NCBI GenBank assembly: GCA_009780695.1
Contig: WQZN01000001.1
Span: forward strand, 62,001 to 126,000
Length of the DNA stretch: 64,000 nucleotides
Direction: 5' to 3'
Origin: Microbacteriaceae bacterium
Lineage (GTDB): Bacteria > Actinomycetota > Actinomycetes > Actinomycetales > Microbacteriaceae
In this document: positions 40,551-48,464 of the stretch, piece after piece
Layout: each line of letters starts with the position of its first letter
How positions within the stretch are numbered: position 1 is the first letter of the stretch
Translations under genes and position numbers: made by a program
Notes under the pieces: generated by a model
Seen by the model: only the letters and a program-made list of their open reading frames with translations
Told to the model about the DNA's origin: nothing
Database searches by the model: none

Positions 40551-40811
40551 GTGCCCACGATCGTCGTCGAAGTCATGCCGAAGGCTGAGCTGCTCGACCC
40601 CCAGGGCAAGGCCATCGCCGGCGCCCTCGCCCGCACCGGCCGCGGCGACTTCCAGGTCCGCCAGGGCAAGCGCTTCGAGCTCTCCGTCGAAGGTCAGGTC
40701 ACCGACGAGCTGCTCGCGCAGGTGCGCGAGATCGCCGACGACGTGCTGAGCAACTCCGTCATCGAGGACGTCGTCAACGTGCGCGTGCTCGAGACCGCTC
40801 CGGAGGCCTGA
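40551..40811 (+). CDS. purS: Phosphoribosylformylglycinamidine synthase subunit PurS
   Basis: Small bridging subunit of the PurLQS complex, 86 residues: [20 protein letters not shown] at the start and [10 protein letters not shown] in the middle, normal size. GTG at 40551 has GGAG seven bases before it and starts where homologues do; GTG 40515 in the same frame is the leaderless alternative. Two bases separate it from purQ, so the pair is an operon, while the large subunit purL lies ~7.7 kb downstream. Confidence 0.93.
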   Translation: MPTIVVEVMPKAELLDPQGKAIAGALARTGRGDFQVRQGKRFELSVEGQVTDELLAQVREIADDVLSNSVIEDVVNVRVLETAPEA

Positions 40812-40813
40812 TC

Positions 40814-41512
40814 GTGGCCCGGATCGGCGTCATCACCTTCCCCGGCTCGCTCGACGAGCGCGACGCGCAGCGGGCCATCCGCCTCGCGGGCGCCGAGCCG
40901 GTCGCGCTGTGGCACGGCGACCACGACCTGCAGGGCGTCGACGCCCTGGTGCTGCCGGGCGGCTTCTCGTACGGCGACTACCTGCGCTGCGGCGCCATCT
41001 CGGCGCTCTCGCCGATCATGACCGAGGTCGTCACCGCCGCGAACGCGGGCCTGCCCGTGCTCGGCATCTGCAACGGCTTCCAGATGCTCGTCGAGGCGCA
41101 CCTGCTGCCCGGCGGCCTGATCCGCAACGACCACGGCATGTTCATCCGCCGCGACCAGGCCCTCACGGTCGAGAACACCGACACCGCCTGGACCAACGAG
41201 TTCGCCCAGGGCGACGAGATCGTCATCCCGCTGAAGAACGGCGAGGGCGGCTACATCGCGGATGCCGCGACGCTCGAGCGCCTCGAGGGCGAGGGTCGGG
41301 TGGTCTTCCGCTACAAGGGCGTCAACCCCAACGGCTCCGCGAACGACATCGCCGGCGTCACCAACGAGCGCGGCAACGTGGTCGGCCTCATGCCGCACCC
41401 CGAGCACGCGGTCGAGCCGGGCTTCGGGCCGAACACGCGCGAGCGCATGCGCTCGGGCGTCGACGGGCTGAGGTTTTTCACGAGCGCGCTGCAGGCCCTT
41501 CAAGCCGTCTAG
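40814..41512 (+). CDS. purQ: Phosphoribosylformylglycinamidine synthase glutaminase subunit
   Basis: 232 residues, class I glutamine amidotransferase delivering ammonia to PurL. Nucleophile Cys86 in [10 protein letters not shown], catalytic His195/Glu197 in MPHPEHAVE, plus the oxyanion strand [17 protein letters not shown] start two bases after purS stop. A strong hairpin terminator follows eleven bases past the stop. Confidence 0.96.
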   Translation: MARIGVITFPGSLDERDAQRAIRLAGAEPVALWHGDHDLQGVDALVLPGGFSYGDYLRCGAISALSPIMTEVVTAANAGLPVLGICNGFQMLVEAHLLPGGLIRNDHGMFIRRDQALTVENTDTAWTNEFAQGDEIVIPLKNGEGGYIADAATLERLEGEGRVVFRYKGVNPNGSANDIAGVTNERGNVVGLMPHPEHAVEPGFGPNTRERMRSGVDGLRFFTSALQALQAV

Positions 41513-41523
41513 GCACCTGCTTC

Positions 41524-41555
41524 ACGAAGCGTCGCCCCGAGGGGCGGCGCTTCGT
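41524..41555 (+). terminator. Hairpin terminator after purQ
   Basis: ACGAAGCGTCGCCCC (41524-41538) and GGGGCGGCGCTTCGT (41541-41555), fifteen pairs including one wobble, with a two-base GA separation, followed by CGTT. Confidence 0.8.
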
Positions 41556-41597
41556 CGTTCCCGGCGGTGAGGCATCCGCACGGCATAGCCTGGCGGT

Positions 41598-42473
41598 ATG
41601 ACGACGCCGTCCGACTTCCAGCTCATCTGCGCCCCGGTCACCGCCTTCGCCGCCGACGGCTCGCTCGACATCGACGGAACGCGGGCGCTCTTCGCCGCCC
41701 TCCGGGCTGCGGGGGTCGATGGGGTCTTCACTCCGGGCACGACCGGTGAGTTCACGGCGCTCGACGACGACGAGCGGCTGGCGATCATCGAGGCGGCGCT
41801 CGAGGTGTTCGGGCAGCAGGGCGTCGTGGCGCACGTCGGCGCGGCATCCGCCCGGCAGGCCGTTCGGCTCGCGCGCGCGGCGCACGCCGCGGGGGCGACG
41901 CGCTTCGCCGCGATCACCCCGTATTTCATGCCGGCGGGCGCGATCTCGGTGCGCGACTATTACGCGGCGCTGGCGGATGCCCTGCCCGGCGCGTCCCTGT
42001 ACGTCTACCTCTTCGCGAGCCGTGCCGTCACCACGGTGAACCCCGCCGAGCTCGCCACGCTGGCCGAGCTGCCCGGTGTCGTCGGCGTGAAGGTCTCGGG
42101 GCTGAGCCTCGCCGAGAACCTCGCGTACCTGACGGCGGCGCCCGAGGGGTTCGAGTACTACTCGGGCAGCGACGCCGACATCGTGCGGCTGGCCGCGGCC
42201 GGGGCATCCGGCATCGTCTCGGGCATCTCGACGCTGTTCCCCGAGACGTTCGTCTCGGCGGCGCGGGCGATCCGGGCCGGGGCGGATGCATCCGTGTTCC
42301 AGAGCGACATCGACGCCGCGGCCGCGGCCGCAAGCGGTGCGGGCATCGGTCTCATGAAGACCGGGCTCGCTCAGCGCGGGCTCGCCATCGCCGACACGGT
42401 GCGCGTCGCGATCGAGCCGCCGACGCCGGACCGGCTCGCGGCGCTGCGCGACACGGTCGAGCGACTGCGCTGA
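41598..42473 (+). CDS. Dihydrodipicolinate synthase family aldolase
   Basis: 291 residues, DapA/NanA-type class I aldolase. GTTGE (47-51) binds the pyruvyl carboxylate; the Schiff-base Lys is Lys165 in VGVKVSGLS; the catalytic Tyr region reads LYVYLFASRA (Tyr135/137), differing from the YNVPSRT of true DapA. So it probably acts on another keto-acid or sugar acid rather than lysine synthesis. ATG at 41598 without a clear ribosome-binding site. Monocistronic between the purQ terminator and a tandem repeat tract. Confidence 0.85.
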   Translation: MTTPSDFQLICAPVTAFAADGSLDIDGTRALFAALRAAGVDGVFTPGTTGEFTALDDDERLAIIEAALEVFGQQGVVAHVGAASARQAVRLARAAHAAGATRFAAITPYFMPAGAISVRDYYAALADALPGASLYVYLFASRAVTTVNPAELATLAELPGVVGVKVSGLSLAENLAYLTAAPEGFEYYSGSDADIVRLAAAGASGIVSGISTLFPETFVSAARAIRAGADASVFQSDIDAAAAAASGAGIGLMKTGLAQRGLAIADTVRVAIEPPTPDRLAALRDTVERLR

Positions 42474-42497
42474 GGCGGGGTCTCCATTCGGCCTGGC

Positions 42498-42572
42498 GGC
42501 CTCAGTCGACCAGCGAGAGCACCGCGGCCTCAGTCGACCAGCGGAGGAACAATCGCCTCAGTCGATCGGCGG
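42498..42572. repeat. Three tandem 28-bp units with CTCAGTCGACCAGCG
   Basis: Units start at 42498, 42526 and 42554, each with the core GCCTCAGTCGACCAGCG (third copy degenerate, GATCGGCGG). The core echoes the tail of the dispersed repeat at 29535, 58626 and 59614. Between the aldolase stop and the LolA-like gene. Confidence 0.75.
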
Positions 42573-42669
42573 TACCACTCGAGATCAGCCTCTGGGCTGA
42601 CGACAGCGGCGGAAGTCTCAGGTGGAATCGAGACACACGAACGTAGGCTCGCGCCAGGAGGCATCCCTG

Positions 42670-43776
42670 ATGAACAAGACCGCTCGCTGGGTTCCGGCCC
42701 TCGCCGCACCCGTCGTGATCATCGGCGGCGCGCTCGCGTGGCCGGCCATCGCCTCGGCATCGTCGCCGTTGCCCGACAAGACGCCCGCGCAGGTGCTGGC
42801 GCTCGTCGCGAAGAGCGACACGGCGGCGTACTCGGGCACGGTGCAGCAGACCTCCGATCTCGGCCTGCCCGACCTCAGCGCGCTCGAGAAGCAGCTGGGC
42901 GCTGCGGGCGCCTCGAGCAACAACCTGCTCGACCTGCTCACCGCGTCGCACACGGCGAAGATCTACACCGACGGCGGCTCGAAACAGCGCCTGCAGGTGC
43001 TCGACAGCCTCGCCGAGCGCGACGTCGTGCGCAGCGGCGACAGCGTGTGGCTCTATGACTCGAGCCAGAGCGCGGCGACGCACCTCGTGTTCACCGGGGG
43101 CGCGAAGAAGAAGGATGCCTCTCGCGAGGCATCCGCCGCCCCCGAGGTCACACCCACCCAGCTCGCGACCCAGCTCATCGCCCAGCTGCAGCCGACGACC
43201 GGCTTCGACGTCTCGTCGAGCGACCGCGTGGCAGGCCGCGCGACCTACCGCCTGACGCTCACGCCGAAGGCCGCCGACTCGCTCGTCGCCGACGCGACCG
43301 TCGCGGTCGACGCGCACACGGGCGTTCCGCTCGAGGTGTCGGTCTATGCGAAGGGCCAGTCGAGCCCCGCGGTGCAGGTGAAGTTCTCGTCGATCCGCTA
43401 TGGCTCCCCCGCCGCCGACGTGTTCCGCTTCTCGCCGCCGAAGGGTGCGAAGGTCGAGACGCAGCAGATCACCCCGCAGGACCTCGCGGGGGCTCGCGGC
43501 GACGCCCCGAAGCTGTCGGGCGCGCAGAAGCCGACCGTGATCGGCACCGGGTGGGACGCGATCGCCGAGCTGCCCGCGGGCTCGCTCGACCTCTCCCAGC
43601 TCACCCAGCAGGCGGCGCAGAGCGGGGCCGACGCCTCGGCGATGCTGAACCTGCTGCAGCAGGTCGACGGCGGCCGCGGCATCCAGACCTCGCTCGTCTC
43701 TGTGCTCATCACCGATGACGGCCGGGTGCTCGCCGGCGCCGTTCCGCTGACCGCGCTCGAGAACGCCGCCAAGTGA
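42670..43776 (+). CDS. Exported LolA/RseB-like protein
   Basis: 368 residues. A membrane anchor or signal peptide at 1-35 (WVPALAAPVVIIGGALAWPA), then a domain with the beta-rich pattern of LolA/RseB-like proteins: YSGTVQQTSDLGLPDL, RVAGRATYRLTLTPK, FSSIRYGSPAADVFRFSPP. Such proteins bind lipids or hydrophobic groups. AGGAGG eight bases before ATG 42670. Its stop overlaps the GTG of the ABC ATPase (GTGA), so it is the lead gene of a three-gene export operon and may pass substrate to or from that transporter. Confidence 0.75.
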   Translation: MNKTARWVPALAAPVVIIGGALAWPAIASASSPLPDKTPAQVLALVAKSDTAAYSGTVQQTSDLGLPDLSALEKQLGAAGASSNNLLDLLTASHTAKIYTDGGSKQRLQVLDSLAERDVVRSGDSVWLYDSSQSAATHLVFTGGAKKKDASREASAAPEVTPTQLATQLIAQLQPTTGFDVSSSDRVAGRATYRLTLTPKAADSLVADATVAVDAHTGVPLEVSVYAKGQSSPAVQVKFSSIRYGSPAADVFRFSPPKGAKVETQQITPQDLAGARGDAPKLSGAQKPTVIGTGWDAIAELPAGSLDLSQLTQQAAQSGADASAMLNLLQQVDGGRGIQTSLVSVLITDDGRVLAGAVPLTALENAAK

Positions 43777-44729
43777 GCCCAGCCGGCGAGGGCGCGGCCA
43801 TTCAGGCATCCGGCCTCACCAAGGTCTTCGGCAAGCAGCGCGCGGTCGACGGGCTCGACCTGACGGTGCCGCGCGGCGCGGTGTTCGGCTTCCTCGGCCC
43901 CAACGGCTCGGGCAAGACGACCACGATCCGCATGCTGCTCGGGCTGATCACGCCCACATCGGGCGAGTTCGAACTGCTCGGCGAGCGGATGCCCGCGGCC
44001 CGGCCCACGGTGCTGCCCAGGGTCGGCGCGCTCATCGAGGGCCCGGCGGTCTATCCCTTCCTGTCCGGCCGAGACAACCTCGTGCGGCTCGACTCGGCGG
44101 ATGTCCGCAGCGACGCCTCCACCCGCGCCGCCCGCGTCGACGCCGCCCTCGACCGCGTCGGCCTCACGCACGCGGCCGCGAAGAAGGCGCACGCGTACTC
44201 GCTCGGCATGAAGCAGCGCCTCGGGCTCGCGAATGCGCTGCTGCGGCAACGCGACCTGCTCGTGCTCGACGAGCCGACCAACGGGCTCGACCCGCAGGGC
44301 ACGCGCGAGGTGCGCTCGCTGATCCGCGAGCTCGCCGCCGACGGGACGACAGTGTTCGTGTCATCCCATCTGCTCTCCGAGATCGAGCAGGTGTGCACGC
44401 ACGTCGCCGTCATGTCGACCGGCCGGCTCGTGGCGCAGGGCACGCTCGACGAGCTGCGGGCCGAGAGCGTGCGGCGCGTGGTCGTCGAGACGCCCGACGT
44501 GGACTCCGCGCGCGGCGTGCTGGCGGCGGCCGGGCTCGAGCCTGATGCGGCGAGCGCGGACGCCCCGGGCACCGTCACGGCCGCGCTCGGCGAGTCCGCC
44601 GACGCCGCGGACCTCACCGCGGCGCTCGTCGCCGCCGGGGTGCGGGTGCGGGGCATCCGCGTCACGGGCGAGACGCTCGAGGACCGCTTCGTCGCGCTGA
44701 CCGGGGAGGGCTTCGATGTTGCTGGCTGA
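43773..44729 (+). CDS. ABC exporter ATP-binding protein
   Basis: 318 residues, CcmA/DrrA-type. Walker A GPNGSGKTTT near 45-54, signature YSLGMKQRLGLA near 142-153, Walker B LLVLDEPTNGLD near 162-173, and H-loop SSHLLSEI. The C-terminal ~90 residues form the accessory domain common to drug-export ATPases. Overlaps the upstream gene by four bases and the permease by fourteen. Confidence 0.93.
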   Translation: MSPAGEGAAIQASGLTKVFGKQRAVDGLDLTVPRGAVFGFLGPNGSGKTTTIRMLLGLITPTSGEFELLGERMPAARPTVLPRVGALIEGPAVYPFLSGRDNLVRLDSADVRSDASTRAARVDAALDRVGLTHAAAKKAHAYSLGMKQRLGLANALLRQRDLLVLDEPTNGLDPQGTREVRSLIRELAADGTTVFVSSHLLSEIEQVCTHVAVMSTGRLVAQGTLDELRAESVRRVVVETPDVDSARGVLAAAGLEPDAASADAPGTVTAALGESADAADLTAALVAAGVRVRGIRVTGETLEDRFVALTGEGFDVAG

Positions 44730-45522
44730 CGAGCTGAAGACCCTCTTCCGGCGCTGGCGCACGATCGCGCTGCTCTCGGCGCTCGCCGCCGTGCCGGTGC
44801 TGATCGCCGTCGCCGTGCGCGTGACGAGCCACATCCGCGCGGGCGGCGGCGGGCCGGCCTTCGTCGGCTCGATCACCCAGAACGGCCTGTTCGTGTCGTT
44901 CTCGGCGCTCATCGTGTCGATCCCCGCGTTCCTGCCGCTCGCGGTCGGCGTGGTCGCAGGCGACACGATCGCGGGCGAGGCGAGTCTCGGCACGCTGCGC
45001 TACCTGCTCACCGCGCCGATCGGGCGACTGCGGCTGCTCGTCGTCAAGTTCCTCGGCTCGATGGCCTTCGTCGTCGCGGCGGTGCTGGCGGTCGTCGCGA
45101 TGGGCGTGCTCGTCGGGGTCATCCTGTTCCCGGTCGGGCAGGTGACGCTGCTGTCGGGGGCGACCGTCGGCTTCGGGGGATTCGTCGTGCGGGCGCTGCT
45201 GCTCGTGGCCTACGCCGCCCTCTCGCTCGTCGGGCTGACCGCGATCGGCGTGTTCCTCTCGACGCTCACGAGCGTGCCGGTCGGGGCGATGGCGGCGACC
45301 GTCGTGCTCGCCGCGGTGACGCAGGTCGCGGACTCGCTGCCCCAGCTCGACTGGCTGCACCCGTGGCTGTTCAGCCACTACTGGTTCGGGCTCGGCGACC
45401 TGCTGCGGGCGCCGCTCGTGTGGGACTCGTTCGGCCAGAACGCCCTGCTGCAGCTCGGCTACCTGGTGGTGTTCGGGCTCTTGGCGCACGCGCGGCTGAG
45501 CACGAAGGATGTCTTGAGCTAG
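44716..45522 (+). CDS. ABC-2 type exporter permease
   Basis: 268 residues with six membrane helices; the helix-loop GDTIAGEASLGTLRYLLTAPIGRLRLLVVK matches ABC-2 permeases (split: AGEASLGTLRYLLTAP). Partner of the ATPase. ATG 44716 sits within the ATPase gene. Its stop overlaps that of the convergent HAD gene by four bases. Substrate unknown; the first gene suggests a lipid or lipid-like molecule. Confidence 0.9.
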   Translation: MLLADELKTLFRRWRTIALLSALAAVPVLIAVAVRVTSHIRAGGGGPAFVGSITQNGLFVSFSALIVSIPAFLPLAVGVVAGDTIAGEASLGTLRYLLTAPIGRLRLLVVKFLGSMAFVVAAVLAVVAMGVLVGVILFPVGQVTLLSGATVGFGGFVVRALLLVAYAALSLVGLTAIGVFLSTLTSVPVGAMAATVVLAAVTQVADSLPQLDWLHPWLFSHYWFGLGDLLRAPLVWDSFGQNALLQLGYLVVFGLLAHARLSTKDVLS

Positions 45523-46439
45523 GCGAGCCCGAGCTCGGCGACCCAGTGCCGCAGGTACATCGCGCCGGCCTCGTCGTGCAGCTTGCCGTGGTCGGCGAGC
45601 ACGGGGTAGGGCTTGGCGAGCACGCCGTCCGACGGCCGGACATCCACATGCGCCGCGTCGTAGCCCGCCGCGTGCAGGTAGTCGGACATCTTGTAGTCGC
45701 TGCGCGAGTCGCCGACCGAGCGCCAGCGGCGCGGCAGCTCGCCCGAGGCGGCGAAGTACTCGAGGGCGCGCTGGGCGCCGCGGTCTTTGTCGAGCACGAC
45801 CGACTCGATGTCGGTCGAGATGATCGTCGAGTCGAGGCGGAACGTCACCTCGCCGTTCACGTCGGGCGCGACGCGCTCGCGGTGGGCGACGCCGATGCCG
45901 TGGTCGGCGAGCACGCCGAACGCGGCGTCGTCGAAGCGCGCCTGGGCTGTGAGATAGACCGCGTTGCTCACGTCGTGGTTCTGCTCGACGGAGATCATCG
46001 CGCGCTTGGTCGCGTCGAAGAACATCGTGTCGGCGAAGCCGCCTGCGACGAGCGAGCGGATGTCCGAGCCCAGCGACACGGACGGCGCCAGGCTGTCGTC
46101 GACCACGACCTCGCCCATGCCCTGCGCGGTGATCGGCGCCCACGCGCCGCCCTTCTCGAAGACGCCGAACATGCGCGCGCCCGTCTGGTTCAAGGCATCC
46201 GCCAGCCCGCGTTCGAGCAGCGGCAGGACGACCTGCTCGTTGATGAACTCGTCGCTGCGGCCCGTGATGAACGCGACCGGCACGCCGTTCCCGACGAGGG
46301 TCACGAGGTCGTGGGCGATGGACGGGATGGCGATGGAGCGCGTGACGGGCGAGGCGATCGGTCCGTCGACGTCGAGGAGAAGTCCGAGATCGGGCACGGT
46401 CCATTCTCGCAAGGCCGGGCGCGCCTCACGGACCGTCAC
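45519..46439 (-). CDS. HAD superfamily phosphatase
   Basis: Up to 306 residues. Motif I LLLDVDGPIASPVT near 19-32 has the two catalytic Asp; motif II ITGRS near 58-62; motif IV VGDSRSDYKMSDYL near 242-255. The type resembles Cof/sugar-phosphate phosphatases. GTG 46439 has no ribosome-binding site and overlaps the start of the CAGTG repeat tract; a GTG at about 46397 (VPDLGLLLDVDG) is a reasonable alternative. Substrate unknown. Confidence 0.8.
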   Translation of the reverse strand: MTVREARPALREWTVPDLGLLLDVDGPIASPVTRSIAIPSIAHDLVTLVGNGVPVAFITGRSDEFINEQVVLPLLERGLADALNQTGARMFGVFEKGGAWAPITAQGMGEVVVDDSLAPSVSLGSDIRSLVAGGFADTMFFDATKRAMISVEQNHDVSNAVYLTAQARFDDAAFGVLADHGIGVAHRERVAPDVNGEVTFRLDSTIISTDIESVVLDKDRGAQRALEYFAASGELPRRWRSVGDSRSDYKMSDYLHAAGYDAAHVDVRPSDGVLAKPYPVLADHGKLHDEAGAMYLRHWVAELGLA

Positions 46440-46618
46440 TGCAGTTCAGTGATGGTGGTCAGTGCAGTTCATCAGTGCAGGTGACTGCAGTGAAGGACTG
46501 CAGTGAGCAGTGCAGTGCAGTGCAGTGCAGTGCAGTGCAGTGCAGTGGTGAGTGTCGGTGGCTTCAGTGATGATCGGTGACGATCACTGAGCCGGGTCAG
46601 TGAAGTCCAGTGAGGAGC
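46437..46618. repeat. CAGTG repeat array with an uninterrupted (GCAGT)8 tract
   Basis: About sixteen CAGTG motifs and two CACTG occur in ~180 bases. The core 46507-46546 is eight perfect tandem GCAGT units; outside it the motif appears as CAGTGA at irregular spacing up to the ribosome-binding site of the downstream regulator gene (CAGTGAGGAG at 46608). The pentamer is not a multiple of three and the tract is intergenic. It may be a binding array or a length-variable promoter tract. Confidence 0.9.
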
Positions 46619-46621
46619 CGC

Positions 46622-48391
46622 ATGGAAACGAGCCAGGGCCCGCTCGGCGAGGTCGTCGAGCGGCTGCGGAACGCCCGGACGGATCTGACGCAGATCGAGG
46701 TGAAAGCCGCCGTGGGCGGGGTGCCGCGCAGTCTCTGGCCGACCGTGAGCGCGTTCAGCAACCATGGCGGCGGCCTGGTGATCCTGGGCCTGGATGAGGC
46801 GAGCGGCTTCGCGCCGGCCGACGGCTTCGACGCGGCGCGCGTGCGCGATGCGGTCGCCGAGGCCTTCCGCCCGCGTGGAAACCGCGAAGGACCCGGCCCG
46901 CTCACGCCGACGCCGAGCGGCGTGATCGACGTCGCAACGGTCGACGGGGCATCCGTCGTCGTCATCGACATCGAGGAATTGCCGGCGACCGCCAAGCCGT
47001 GCTTCGTGACGACCCAGGGCATCGAGAACGGCAGCTATCAGCGCATCGGCGACGGCGACCGTGCGATGGGCGCGTACGGCGTCTATCTGATGCGGGCGGA
47101 TGCCCAGCAGCCCACACAGGATTCGACACCGGTCGATGGCGCCGAGCTCGAGGACCTCGATCCCTCGCTCGTCGACCGTTTCATCGAGCGGCTGCGCACC
47201 GTCCGGCCGCGCTCGATCGAGGGCCTCGGTTCGACGGCGGACATCCTGCGCCGCCACGGCGTGCTCGCCTCGGACGGACGCACCCCCACCCTCGCAGGGC
47301 TGCTGGCCTTCGGCCGGTACCCGCAGCAGTTCGCGCCGCAACTGATGGTGACCTTCGCGTCATACCCCGGCCCGACGAAGGACGCCGTGTACGGCGACAT
47401 CCGCATGCTCGATCGCCGCACGCTCGAAGGGCCGATCCCCACGATCGTCGACGACGCCATCCGCCTCGTCATCTCGAATCTGCGCAGCCGCCGCGTCAGC
47501 AACGGCGCTGGTGCGTTCGACGAGCCCGAGATCCCCGTCGATGCGATCCGCGAGGCGGTCGTCAACGCGCTCACCCACCGCGACTACAGCCCGATGGCCC
47601 AAGGCGATCAGGTGCGCATCGAGCTGTTCGCCGACCGGCTCGAGGTGCACAATCCGGGCGGGATCTGGGGCGGCCGCCGAGTCGCCGACCTCTACGACGG
47701 CGTCTCGCGCTCACGCAACGCCCGCCTCGCCACGCTGCTCACCGACGTGCCGATGCCGGGCCGCGGCGACACCGTCTCCGAGAACGCCGGCAGCGGGATC
47801 CCGCGCATGACCGGGGCTCTCGGCCGCGCCGGGCTGCCCGCGCCCCGATTCGAGGCGACCGCGACGGGCATGACGACCGTGCTCGAACGACACGGCCTGC
47901 TCACGCCCGACGTGACCGAGTGGTTCGAAGACATCGGTGCCGAGTCGCTCGAACCGGATCAGCAGCGTGCGCTCGCGCTCGTGCATCGTGAGCTCCCCGT
48001 CGAGGACCAGTTGCTGCGCGCACTGCTCGGCATCGACTCGCACGATGCGCAGGATGTGCTCCGCTCCCTCGTCGACGACGGCTGGCTGCGCTACCCGGCG
48101 CGTCCGGGTGAGGCCTACCGCCGCGGCGCGCGGCTGCAGCACGAAGAGGTGCGCGAGGCGGCCCCCGGCGTCTTCGTCTCGCCACCGCGCGCCCCGTCGT
48201 CGGGGACTCTCGACGAGCGCATCGTCGAGGCCGTGCGTGCAGCGGGCGAGCTGAACTCGCGCGACATCGCGGCCGCGGTCGGCTCGAGCGTCGGCTCCGT
48301 GCGCCAACGTCTGCGCGTCCTCGTCGAACAGCGCGCCCTGGTGCCGACAGCGAGCGCGCAGAGCACGAACCGGGCCTACCGCCTGGGGTGA
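46622..48391 (+). CDS. AlbA_2/Schlafen-domain ATP-binding transcriptional regulator
   Basis: 589 residues. The N-terminal AlbA_2 domain (about 15-150: DLTQIEVKAAVGGVPRSLWP, ENGSYQRIGDGDRAM) is followed by an HATPase_c_4/GHKL-like region (about 280-400: IREAVVNALTHRDYSP with the N-box, EVHNPGGIWGG with the G1 box, SRNARLATLL). The C-terminus carries a winged helix (ELNSRDIAAAVGSSVGSVRQ near 540-560). This is the COG2865 architecture. ATG 46622 with GAGGAG just upstream. The CAGTG array directly in front is a strong candidate for autoregulation. Target genes and ligand unknown. Confidence 0.82.
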   Translation: METSQGPLGEVVERLRNARTDLTQIEVKAAVGGVPRSLWPTVSAFSNHGGGLVILGLDEASGFAPADGFDAARVRDAVAEAFRPRGNREGPGPLTPTPSGVIDVATVDGASVVVIDIEELPATAKPCFVTTQGIENGSYQRIGDGDRAMGAYGVYLMRADAQQPTQDSTPVDGAELEDLDPSLVDRFIERLRTVRPRSIEGLGSTADILRRHGVLASDGRTPTLAGLLAFGRYPQQFAPQLMVTFASYPGPTKDAVYGDIRMLDRRTLEGPIPTIVDDAIRLVISNLRSRRVSNGAGAFDEPEIPVDAIREAVVNALTHRDYSPMAQGDQVRIELFADRLEVHNPGGIWGGRRVADLYDGVSRSRNARLATLLTDVPMPGRGDTVSENAGSGIPRMTGALGRAGLPAPRFEATATGMTTVLERHGLLTPDVTEWFEDIGAESLEPDQQRALALVHRELPVEDQLLRALLGIDSHDAQDVLRSLVDDGWLRYPARPGEAYRRGARLQHEEVREAAPGVFVSPPRAPSSGTLDERIVEAVRAAGELNSRDIAAAVGSSVGSVRQRLRVLVEQRALVPTASAQSTNRAYRLG

Positions 48392-48423
48392 TCGCCTGGG
48401 CCGGTGAGGGCGCACGGCCCCGG

Positions 48424-48429
48424 TAGAAT
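48424..48429 (+). promoter_or_regulatory. TAGAAT -10 element of purL
   Basis: CCGGTAGAATCGAGG, the same box as purD, purM and purS; here the message has a leader of ~30 bases containing GAGGAG before the TTG start. Confidence 0.62.
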
Positions 48430-48464
48430 CGAGGTGAACCGCGCCTGATCACGAGGAGTGCACC

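Noticed and set aside
42498..42572. CRISPR array of 28-bp units
   Set aside because: Only three units, no unique spacers, and the core matches a dispersed intergenic repeat.
46507..46546. CRISPR-like tandem array
   Set aside because: The repeat is five bases with no spacers and no cas genes nearby; it is a simple pentanucleotide tract.
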